The notes beneath the pieces are model-generated. The model made no database searches, was not told where the DNA came from, and was given only the letters and a program-made list of their open reading frames with translations. The position numbers were made by a program, and so were the translations under genes. This document shows, one piece after another, positions 51,401 to 61,165 of a stretch of DNA of 64,000 nucleotides. Every line of letters starts with the position of its first letter. Position 1 is the stretch's first letter. The stretch is from Azadirachta indica (taxonomy: Eukaryota; Streptophyta; Magnoliopsida; Sapindales; Meliaceae), in the NCBI GenBank assembly GCA_022749755.1, contig CM040450.1, positions 10,128,913-10,192,912 of the forward strand. Direction: 5' to 3'.

Positions 51401-54400
51401 AAATGGAAGGGAAAACGAAAGACCAGAAAACCACTTGGACTCATTGGACTGGGAAGCTGTAAGATGTGCTGATGTTAACAAGATTGCTAACACCATCAAG
51501 GAACGGGGAATGAACAATATGCTTGCCGAACGAATAAAGGTACATATGCAAAATTACTTGGCTCTCAAATACATAGATGTAAGAAGTAGAGATATAAAGC
51601 TCTAGATCAAGTGGTTTTAATTGAAACATCCATGCAGGATTTCCTTAACCGACTAATTAGAGACCATGGAAGCGTTGATCTGGAATGGCTGAGGGAAGTT
51701 CCACCAGACAAAGCAAAGTAAGTCATAGGATACAAATTCTAACTTCTTCCTCGTAATATATTTCAAATAAATTTACTCCAGTATTCATAGCACTCATGTA
51801 AATACAGCAGAAATGTGTTATATTTAGAATACTACATATGAGACATACTACTGTGACTTTAAAATATAAAATAAAAATTACTAAATTTTTCTTGTAGAGA
51901 GTATCTACTTAGCATTCGAGGACTGGGATTGAAAAGCGTGGAGTGTGTGCGACTTCTGACACTTCACCATCTCGCTTTTCCAGTAAGTTAAAAAAACAAA
52001 CTGCAAATATATTTAGAATAGATAGATGAGATCTCAATTCACATGATTTAATAATAGGTTGATACAAATGTTGGACGCATAGCTGTAAGACTTGGATGGG
52101 TGCCACTTCAGCCACTGCCTGAGTCGCTTCAGTTGCATCTTTTAGAACTGTGAGTATCAAGTATAAACAGAATGTGTAAATTATTGATGTTCACACAGAA
52201 TTGTTAATATTCTTGTCCCTCCATAGGTATCCAGTGCTGGAATCAATTCAAAAATATCTATGGCCCCGACTGTGCAAACTTGACCAAAGAACACTGTAAA
52301 GACAAATTCCACTTCATACTTACTATCCTGACTCCGAGATTTTTTTTTTTTTTTATCTCACGTATATACCAGCAAGGAAATTACAGAAAGAAACAGTTAT
52401 TCTTATTGTTGAGTGTAACTAATATGTTGAAATATTTACTAATAGGTATGAGCTGCATTACCAGATGATAACATTTGGAAAGGTGTGTTGTAAATCTGAC
52501 GTTGTTCTCCTTAGTGATCAACAACAAGCTATGCTAAGAGGACAATATTTTCTGGGTCTTATGCAGGTCTTCTGTACAAAAAGCAAACCGAATTGCAACG
52601 CATGTCCCATGAGAGGAGAATGCAGACACTTTGCAAGTGCATTTGCAAGGTTTGCACATTACTTGTTCCAATACCTTGCTTTAGAAGTCCATTTTATTTG
52701 CATATGTAGTTCTGAGAAAGCAGCAATCACATTCTTGTGTCCAACAACCACAACCCTCCTAGTTCATTCAGGTAATCCATAGATGAGAAGTCATCATATA
52801 TAGATTTAAGAAAATTTCAGCAATAAGGAAACCAGGTTACAGACAAGGTTATCAAACCTCTTTGCTTCCAAATTATGGATTACAACTAATCCAGGAATTG
52901 TAAACCTACGAGGAAGTACCATCCCTAAATGGTATACAAATAGTAAGATTTTGAGCATAAGAAGTACCATCCCCATATGATATACAAATAGTGAGATTTG
53001 ATAAGTTGACTCAAAAACCATTTTGAATGCAGCTCAAGGCTTGCCCTGCCAGGACCAGAGGAAAAAGCTATAGTGCAGGGAAAAGAAAACAGAACAACTG
53101 ACCAAAACCCAGCCGTGATGATCATCAATTACAATTACCTCTGCCTCTACCCCAAGCAACTGAATTATCAGTTGGATACCAGCAAGCAGAAGCAGAAACT
53201 GCAGTTAATAACTGTCAGCCTATAATTGAAGAACCAGCAACACCAGAACCAGAGTGCATACAAGTATCAGATATTGACATTGAGGATGCATTCTCTGAGG
53301 ATCCTGACGAAATTCCCACTATCAAGCTTAACATGAAAGAGTTTACTCAGACCTTACAGAATTATATGCAAGAGAATTTGGAACTTCAAGAAAATGATAT
53401 GTCCAAGGCTTTAGTTGCTTTAACAGCAGAAGCTGCATCTATTCCTACACCAAAGCTTAAGAATGTGAGTCGTCTACGAACAGAGCACCAAGTGTAAGTA
53501 GACAATCACCCATTGAAAAGAGTGGAGAAAATTTTCAACTAATGGTTCCATAAACATGGTTTATGGTTAAGTTTACAAAAAAAAAAAAAAAAAAAGTGAT
53601 CTCCACTGGGTCCATCACAGAAAACTAACTCATCAAAACTACAAATCAACCGTCATGGGAAGTAATCAATGAAATTTTAAGAATTAATAATCAAACATGG
53701 TTTAGAAAAGCAGAGCAGCAATGATAAAGATGAAAAGTCATGGATTTGAAAAAATAAAAAAAGGTCACATCGAGTACAAAAAACAAGTAGTCCATAATGA
53801 ATCTCATATCTATTAAACTTTAGAGAAGGCAAAATACTTGTGATTCACAGCGCTTCATTCTTAATTATCTTGCAGGTATGAACTTCCAGATTCACACCCT
53901 CTTTTGGAAGGGGTAAGTGATCTTTGCATCTCTTAAACTAGAATATTCTGTTTCCATTTCTCCTTTTCCCTTCTAATGACTTTACCTCAAATTACAGATG
54001 GATAAACGAGAACCTGATGATCCAGGCAGATACCTGCTTGCCATTTGGACACCAGGTGAATTAACAATCTATACATAACAAATCATTTTTGGACAACTGG
54101 AGACAAGATAATTTTTTGAAATTGAAAAATGTGTCAGATATGGCCTCTCATTGATAGGTTTCTTCAAAATAGATTAGAATTTCAGTAACTGATTCCACCA
54201 ACTGTATGAATAAATTCTCACTTCAGGTGAAACCGCAAATTCCATTCAACCACCTGAAAGAAGGTGCATTTTTCAAGAACAAGGAAAATTGTGTTATGAG
54301 AAGACATGTTTTTCATGCAACAGTATTCGGGAATCAGAGTCCCAAATTGTTCGAGGAACACTTTTGGTGAGCTTGTGCATCTTTTATAGCTATCAGTGAC

Positions 54401-57400
54401 TATTCTGAAGAACCATGCTAACTGATGCTAGCAACCTTTGATGAGCAGATACCGTGTCGAACAGCAATGAGAGGGAGCTTTCCCCTAAATGGCACATATT
54501 TCCAAGTCAATGAGGTAAATTCAACCCCAAGCCTATTTCAATTGCTTTTCAGTATATATACTCATGCTTTACCATGTATATCATTTCAACACAGGTATTT
54601 GCAGACCATGATTCTAGTTTGAAGCCCATTAATGTTCCTAGGGAGTGGATATGGAACCTACCAAGGCGGACTGTTTATTTTGGAACTTCCATACCTTCAA
54701 TATTTAAAGGTAAAGATTGTAGAAGAGGATGGATCTGATAATTAATTTGAAGTTATGTCATTGAACATCAGTTTTTGGTCTGTCAGGTTTAACAACTGAA
54801 GGTATTCAACATTGCTTCTGGAGAGGTACGTGATAAGGTTCTTTAACTTTGCCATTTTAAGTTGCTTAAATTGAAAAGTTTAGCACCAGGAACCAAGTAG
54901 TTATCTAGGTACATCTACAGGAAATAGATACGAAATCCACAAATGCTACTTCTCTGATTCTGATGATGGGACACACAGACGCCCATCAGAAGTAGCATAG
55001 CTACTTTGTTAATATTACTTGTCAAATCACACCAAAATGTGCCAATGCACAAGCAAATGAAGGAAATCTACACTTTGTTATATATTAATTTAGCATCTTT
55101 TAATTCTATAGAAACCGTATAAGTTGCTTCACTTACTTTACAAAATATACAAACTCAATAAAACCTTCGAAATGCATTCCTTCTGGAAAGGGGTAAAAAT
55201 AATTGTTAGTTTTTGCTAGCATGTGATGCAGGTTTCTTCCATTGTGCAAAGTCGTAAAGTTAACAAACTTAGATTTTAAGGCAGACATTTTTTTGAATAG
55301 ACATTTTTTAATTCGAATCAATAGGATATAGAATTAGAGGCGGACAGGTTTTATCAATAGAGATTTGGGTTATTAGTTGCTGAAACAAATAACATAGATT
55401 GTAAAAAATATAGAATATAAACAATGAGATAATAATAGAAAAGGAGTCGCAGCTGAGAAAATAAGGTAATCAGACCTGCTTCAAAAACTTATGGAATTTC
55501 TTTACATACCCTCTCTCTAATAACTAACAGACTTCATAGACCTTACACGGGCTATTGGTTCTCCTAAACCATTTAGGAATATGATTCCTCAATATGCAGC
55601 AAGAAACAATCAGATTTTGACTACAAAAGACCAAATGAAAACTACATGGAACAAGCCACTTCGAAAGTAAAAATAAGATAGCAGAAATAGTACGTGCTCC
55701 ATTTTATTCAGCATTCGTACCGAATGAATTTCTTAGGCTCCTTAACTTAACTTTTAAATAATTGAACCAGCGAAACTGCTAACTCCAAAACTTGAAAATA
55801 TATATATATATATATTTAAAATGGCCCATAAATAAGAATTCAAAAGAAAATAACACTTGGACACCAAATAATGTCTTATGTATTGGTATTTTAATTAAAA
55901 TAACTTTTTGACACCCAAAAATATGCACTAAACATGTATCCAATCTCTTATTTCAAATTGCCATTTGCCATCCTAGGTCTGGATTAATTTCCATGCCCCA
56001 ACGCAAGGTGATAACAAACATTCCTTAGTTTTTGATGTGGGAGATCCAACCCCAATGGTCATCACAAAAAATATACTTAGCAGTATAAACACTAGTAAAG
56101 ATTGTATAACACAAGATTACTTCTTCTACACTGGCAAACCTAATACAAATCTTAAGGAGACAGAATGGACTCCTGTTCCCAACCAATGTGCCCTCCATGA
56201 AACCATCCTTATTTTTGGAGGACAAAATCCAAGCTTTAGTAGTAACATTTCCTATTTAAAAAACTATTGCATACTCTGATTCCATGATAATTTAACACTT
56301 TAATGCACACACCATCTTCTTAATTTCATATGAAGATTATAAGAATCTAGTTACAGCATTGCTTTATGTCTTAATCACACTAAAAGCATATATTCTTTCC
56401 TACAAATACAAACTTTTACATGCAAACTAACATGGACTAATAGTCAAAGGCAGAGCTGAAGACAGAATTCAAATTTTGGTGGGGCCATAATGACAAAATA
56501 GTAAAGTTTAAGAGCCCAATTCTAAAAATAGTTTATAAATTAAACAGCAAATCGTTCACTTTTTGAAGATGGAGCAGCCTACGTATAAAAACAGTATATC
56601 TTATAGGTTTAAATTCTAAATATTTTATATATATCACTCTTTTTTTTTTTTATTTGGCGGGGCTGTTGTAACCTCACCAATGGTTGATGGGTGAAAATAC
56701 CAAAATCAATGAAATGAATAACAATAGATGATGTAGGTCATGTGGCAAAGATATAAGGCCACAATATTTCTAAGGAAAAATTCATGTAAAGTTTGTATGT
56801 GCAGCATTACTCTTGTTTTATTTCACGTGACAATTTACTTTCAATTACAGCCAATATCATGTCTTGTCTGGCCAGGCTTTTGGATTGTCTAGCCATCCAT
56901 CATTAGGTCAATGAAGGTTACCTAAGTTTTATTTTAATTCAAATCAAAATCGTTGCTCATGACAACCAAGTTGTCATTGACAATTTATTTATTTTTTGCT
57001 TATAATGTATCTTCATCAAGATAAGGGACTTCTTCAGGATTATATTTGTAAATCTCATTCACCCTTCGCTCTATAGTTTGGGGCCATCCTCAAAAAGATA
57101 ATGTTCTATGAGGATGGATTATGGTTCTTGACCCCAAATATCCTTAGGCTATGTGATTCCATAACAGCGACCATGAACTTTTGTCTATTAGCTGGAAAGA
57201 TCAATAAGGATGGTTTGTTAGCATTCCTGTCCATTATTCATCAAATGCATCTTCTCTCATGAACTATCCATGTCTATTAGCTTGTAGAAGAGTCTGGCAG
57301 TATTTCTTTGATGCTTTAATTTCTGCTATTGCATCTAGGAATCATCGTTCTTTGCGTTTATTTAATGAATGTCCCAAGGTTCATTTTTTAAGTTATGAAA

Positions 57401-59042
57401 GATTAAGAATACAAAATAACTAGCAAGACTAAGACATTGTTGGATCTATTTGATAGTGTTGAGCTTATTTGGAAATTTTTGGACTTCATGGTCAGAGTGG
57501 AGTAACAAGCTTAATACCGTGAATTATATCAAAGGAGAATTGGAGAAACAACTGTAATTGTAAATTTCCTCCCAGAACACCCCTGAGTCCATTACTTTAA
57601 CATGCTCAAAGAAAGTTGACCTTAAATCTAAATCCATTCAATACTCAACGCCAGTCCCACAAAGCACACTAGGTTTGTCGACTTACCCAGGATATTTTTC
57701 AGTCACTCCAAAATCAGTCACTCTTATGCGCTAGGTAATAACATGACAGAAGATGATGACATGACATCCTAGATTTTCACAGAAAGCACTAGGCTTGATC
57801 TTTCATATCATCATCAACACTACATACCATGACAATTTCCAAGTCAGTGTATATGCATGAACCAAGAGAAACCTGGCGAATACACGCTAATAATTCCACC
57901 AAAATTGATGCCACTGGACAGAGAAATGTGAATATTCTACAACCTTTACATTTTGCAATGCTTTAGATGTCATACTCCCAGTGTATAGAGAGCCTTATCC
58001 TACCACTCCACAAGAAGGACCAAATAGTAGGCTCTGACGGCATGCTGGTTTAGGAACTCTAAACCTCTTCAAAAGAGCCATTACTTATGTCTCCTTAACC
58101 TTATTGTACTTACCCATCTTTTGCTATGTCATTCATCTCTATGGATAACTGTCACTAGTTAGATCTTTTATGTAACAAATTCATCTCTGGTTATATCATT
58201 CTCTATGGATAGCTATCAGTAGCTGGATCCTTTATATCAGAAAAAAGAAATATTGTTTGTTATTCTTTTGCATCTTAATCTATTTGGCACCAGAACCTTT
58301 TGGTCTTTGTGTTATTCTCTCTATTTGGTTATGTTTGGGGAATTGACACTTTTTCATAGTTTTTCCCTACAGCAGTCTGTACTTAAACTTTGCATCTCTG
58401 TGCATCTTTGTGTAAGTATATGAATAGAGTGAGATACAGATGATCATATGCAAGCATATACAAAACAAAATTACCTTGATTAAGGAGCTTGTCAACAAAA
58501 ATCATATCTTAGGGGACAAGGCACTCATGGGTGGCATAAATTTGTGTTATTTGGAATGCATATGGAACTTAAGCAGGAGACAAATTTCTTCGCGGAACCA
58601 AAATCATAACAGCAGAGAAAACAATTGTTAGCCTGATTATTATCTGCCCACATAATTCCTCTACAATCTACTCCAGAAGCTTTTACCACTTATGTCAAGA
58701 AATACGCATAGACCTTAGCCTAAGGGAGGTTTTACTGTAGGAGAGTACTAATGCTGAACCCAATACCTAAATGCTCGAACCTTACTAGTAAATGTTGAAA
58801 TCTGATACTAAATTCTTAATTTCTTTTATACCATAAAAATGTTATTAGAGTAGTTAATTAACCTCATGTCATATTATCAAAGCTACCTGCTCAAACCTGG
58901 CTGAAAATAATTTGCAGGATATGTATGTGTGCGGGGATTTGACCATAAAACGCGTGCACCTCGACCTCTGATAGCTAGACTACACTTCCCAGCAAGCAGG
59001 TTGAGCAAGGCACCAGGTAAAACAGATACAGATGATAGGTAG
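45434..59042 (+). CDS. ROS1: DEMETER/ROS1-family 5-methylcytosine DNA glycosylase, 19 coding exons, frame broken at three sites
   Basis: Nuclear bifunctional DNA glycosylase/lyase that excises 5-methylcytosine and starts active DNA demethylation. Coding exons: 45434-45852, 46402-48649, 48787-49197, 49964-50054, 50159-51539, 51638-51717, 51898-51982, 52058-52149, 52227-52295, 52446-52482, 52567-52649, 53033-53493, 53876-53912, 53998-54055, 54227-54366, 54449-54514, 54595-54709, 54787-54825, 58918-59042. They total 6037 nt, about 2011 codons once the breaks are allowed for, within the family range. N terminus SWTPATP and DLNKTPQQKPRRKK; three basic RRYVRKKG(L/I)NK modules; domain A with KWWEEERRVFHGR and FLTQNVSDHLSS; helix-hairpin-helix GLGLKSVECVRLL with catalytic Lys (codon 51932) and Asp of AFPVDTNVGR (codon 52061); Fe-S motif C-x6-C-x2-C-x5-C (52573-52623); C-terminal domain B with a CxxC cluster, PCRTAMRGSFPLNGTYFQVN and RGFDHKTRAPRPL. 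Breaks: T9 at 45589, T5 at 48116, one base missing near 53130. ROS1 rather than DME is favoured by SWTPATP; that choice is less certain than the family. Confidence 0.9.
45589..45597 (+). other. Frame break 1: T9 run in coding exon 1
   Basis: The start frame reads into ...VNWQGSQC and then stops soon after. From the T run onward, the frame one base later stays open to the exon end (SPFSQSNSTF ... MNRNVTNGEV ... FASLLALANAASQ). One T too many accounts for the switch. The run also resembles a 3' splice site (cagtgttttttttt...tttgcag), but the available donors give introns of 45 or 75 bases that leave the wrong phase and a stop. Confidence 0.65.
46872..47560 (+). repeat. Three basic repeat modules inside the ROS1-type protein
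   Basis: Coding repeats starting near 46872, 47105 and 47408 each carry (K)R(R/K)YVRK(K/Q)G(L/I)NK, then a Thr/Pro-rich spacer with EAA(G/A), then LKT(P/L)E and a (E/K)SCR-like end. Modules are about 77-101 residues apart. They lie in the Lys/Arg-rich N-terminal region that in family members binds DNA non-specifically. Confidence 0.8.
48116..48120 (+). other. Frame break 2: T5 run in coding exon 2
   Basis: Upstream the frame reads GIHYHTLQACQMPGPHF and stops at about 48150. From the T run onward, the frame one base later reads FPNIYKKKRTDKGQNSS and continues to the exon end. The conserved family order is QY.SLQAY...FP.(I/M)YKKKR, so both sides are coding and one extra T explains the switch. 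No intron of credible length fits. Confidence 0.8.
49341..49371. repeat. GA-rich microsatellite in an intron of the ROS1-type gene
   Basis: GGGAGAGAGAGACAGAGAG followed by more GA units, in the intron between 49197 and 49964. Confidence 0.9.
51932..52063 (+). other. Catalytic Lys and Asp codons of the glycosylase
   Basis: The Lys codon AAA (51932-51934) follows GLGL in the helix-hairpin-helix motif. The Asp codon GAT (52061-52063) follows AFPV at the start of the next exon. In DME-family enzymes these residues form the Schiff base and activate the nucleophile. Both are intact here. Confidence 0.85.
52573..52623 (+). other. [4Fe-4S] cysteine cluster of the glycosylase
   Basis: Cys codons at 52573, 52594, 52603 and 52621 give C-x6-C-x2-C-x5-C in FCTKSKPNCNACPMRGEC, the iron-sulfur loop needed for activity in this family. 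All four are present. Confidence 0.9.
53105..53140 (+). other. Frame break 3: missing base in the exon at 53033-53493
   Basis: The exon enters as SSRLALPGPEEK...ENRTTDQNPA in one frame, which later stops at 53223. Downstream, QLPLPLPQATELS and CQPIIEEPATPEPEC lie in the frame one base earlier. That frame has a TGA at about 53099-53101, so it cannot be used from the exon start. A single base lost in the 'atcatcaattacaatta' stretch explains the change. Confidence 0.75.
54826..58917 (+). other. Terminal 4.1-kb intron of the ROS1-type gene
   Basis: The donor AGAG|GTACGT and acceptor TTTGCAG|GATATG separate the penultimate exon from the last, reading FWRG-YVCVRGF across the join as the family requires. 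All other coding introns are below about 800 bases. It contains an AT run (about 55799-55816) and a 'ggcagagctgaagacagaattc...ggtggggcca' phrase at about 56450-56490 typical of degenerate DNA-transposon repeats. I see no nested gene. Confidence 0.8.
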
Positions 59043-60319
59043 AAATGAAGTATTCTACAACATATGGGACCAGATCCAGGATGCCAATATCACAATGTAT
59101 TGAGAAGAAGACTAACAGCTAGTGACTCACCATTAAAATCTTGTTTCGTTTTCTGACCCCTGATGCTTGTATCGTGTACATGATTGGAAAGTCTGTAATT
59201 ACTGATTGCCATGCTCAAATTTGAGCAATGCTTCTAATCTTAGGTAACATCTATTATTTGTCGTGTTAGTAAATGATAGCTAGCTATTACTTTTTCACGC
59301 ATCAACACAGGAGAGTATGAAAAGGAAACTAAAAACATTAGAAAGAAAGTTCATGAGCTCAGCAGTTTGTGCATCTGCTTGAATGTACTATACTGACAAT
59401 TTCTAAACCGATGTATATATATCCATAACTATGCAAGAGCATGCTAGAAGATGCAAGCTTTTCATGCAAGCTGGTGTCTGTGCGGGCCTGCAAACTATGA
59501 AACAATTAAAGATCATAGTAAGGACATAGCAGACAAAAATCTTACCGTCAATATTTGTGCCGTGAACAAGATTAACAGATTCTTTCAGGGTTTTTGGGAT
59601 TATTTAACCCATGATTTTTTATGAACGAGTCCTCAAGGTTCCAATTTGCAGAGATGAAAGGCATTCACCCCAATTGGGAACCTAGAGTTCCAAGAAGAGC
59701 AATCACTAACATGATCTGTTGGCATGATCTTGCCACCAATTTTACATAAACAACCACCCATCCATTTAACTATGGAAACAGACAATAAACATTAATTCAG
59801 AGGTTTATTAAGTATATTGAATGCCATGGTGCATTCCAATACAAGAAAACAATTGAACAAAGGAACCTGCATATGTGAACCAGATCCCAAAGATGTGTGA
59901 ATGAATCTATAATCAGAGAACTCATAATTTGCAAAATCCAAATTCAACATAAATTTCATCAAAACAGAGAAAATATCTAAACCAATCTCGTCCAAATTCA
60001 TGTTCACACTCGTTAGTGTTTTCCAAAGGAAAACATCAAGCCCTATGAGCAAGTTCGCCTAATCGTATAAAACCATAAATTCAATGCACCAAATAAGTAT
60101 AAATCCAGCTGTATTAATTAATAAAATTCCTAAAATAATTCATAAACTTTCCAAAAAAAATGAATTGATGCGAAACGATCTAGATTTTTTGAATGATGAA
60201 GCGAGTACAAAATTCAAGAAAACATATGAATTCCAAGCGGTTCAGATGCAAATCAAACAACGAATGGTTCATCGATCAGTGTCTTTTAAATCTGAATGAC
60301 GAAGATTAAGAGTACGTAC
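59043..60319. other. 3' UTR of the ROS1-type gene and overlap with a minus-strand transcript
   Basis: The sequence after the stop at 59042 is moderately A/T-rich and holds no further exon on the plus strand. On the minus strand it would lie downstream of the strong donor at 60319; several short open segments exist (for example 59792-60052), but none is recognisable as a protein family. Confidence 0.4.
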
Positions 60320-60327
60320 CTTTGAAT

Positions 60328-60471
60328 TCAAATACAGGCGTGAAACAAACGAGTAGAAGATTGAGATGAAAAAGAGAATCCGGCATGTGTAACAGAAGAT
60401 TGAAATGGAAACGGAGTAGAAGAATAGAAGAGTGTTTTGAGAAGTTTCAATATTTGCCGCTTAGCCGCCAT
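60328..60471 (-). CDS. Small ORF with mitochondrial presequence-like N terminus, 47 aa
   Basis: Function not recognised. The frame starts MAAKRQILKLLKTLFYSS and continues with Ser/Phe/Gln-rich sequence to RLFHACI and a TGA. It has Arg/Lys and many Ser but no Asp or Glu, and the first 18 residues could form an amphipathic helix, as in mitochondrial targeting peptides. A strong donor CAAAG|GTACGT at 60319 lies just after the stop, so the exon may belong to a spliced transcript. A second donor option, GCCT|GTATTT, would splice before the stop and extend the protein. The upstream sequence looks like a real promoter. It could be a complete micropeptide or the first exon of a longer gene. Confidence 0.45.
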   Translation of the reverse strand: MAAKRQILKLLKTLFYSSTPFPFQSSVTHAGFSFSSQSSTRLFHACI

Positions 60472-60600
60472 TTTCTCGCGTAGGTTTCCCGCCGAATTTC
60501 TTAAAAAAGTGAAGGGCCTTGGTGTTTGAAAAGACTCGGGGTACGTGGCTAGTGCTGGGCTTTGTGGGTTTGGCGGGGGAGCTGACGTGGACGGTTACGT
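60472..60600 (-). promoter_or_regulatory. Promoter-like island with E2F-type site
   Basis: TTTCCCGCC at 60485-60493 (GGCGGGAAA on the minus strand) is a perfect E2F consensus, 14 bases upstream of the minus-strand ATG. TGGGCT/GGGCC words at about 60514 and 60558 resemble site II elements, and ACGT cores lie at about 60544, 60585 and 60596. The island is GC-richer than everything to its right. The combination suggests a promoter active in dividing cells, by inference. Confidence 0.45.
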
Positions 60601-60719
60601 AAATTTATCACAAACATTAATTTCGAATATTTTTATGTAATATTATTTTAAATATTAATTTCATCACACAAGTGGAGAAAGCAGTTTTAAGGGAGAATGA
60701 GCTTTTAGCTACAAAACGA

Positions 60720-61165
60720 AGTTTATTATTCGAAGACATTTAAGCAGGCTCGGCCGAAAAAAAGTCCAGGCTCGGTCCGGTCCAGGTAAAGTTTGAGTTA
60801 TAGGATCAAGTTAAAGCCCATTCTGAATAGATTTCCAGTCTAGGTTAGGTTTCTTATTTTAGAACCAGAGTATATGTCGGGTCAGGCCGGGTCCAAGTAA
60901 GATTTGAATGTTCAAAAATTTGACCCATACACATATATATTTAAACAGATCTAGGTCAAATTTTGTTTTTAAACTCAACTCAGACTTCGAAATTTTTTAT
61001 TATTATTTAAATTCAAGCCTTAGAACCTAGATTTGAAATCTAGTCCGATTGGGTTAAAGCTTGACCTAAACAATATATAACTTAAGCCTGAGCTCAAATT
61101 GAATTTAAATAAAATTTTCTAAGTTCGAATTGAGCTTTTAAAAACCCAAATTCAAAAAATAGCCA
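60720..61165. repeat. Degenerate dispersed repeat with GGTCCGG/GGGTC words
   Basis: Begins 'caggctcggccg', with 'ggctcggtccggtccaggt' and 'gggtcaggccgggtcc', then descends into A/T sequence with 'gagctcaaattgaa' and 'cgaattgagctttt'. Such word-rich degenerate repeats are common in plants and usually derive from hAT-type elements. Ends and duplications were not found. Confidence 0.4.

Noticed and set aside
54826..58917. Nested gene in the last intron
   Set aside because: Frames at 55133-55321, 56025-56279 and 58440-58631 are short, without domains or consistent splice sites.
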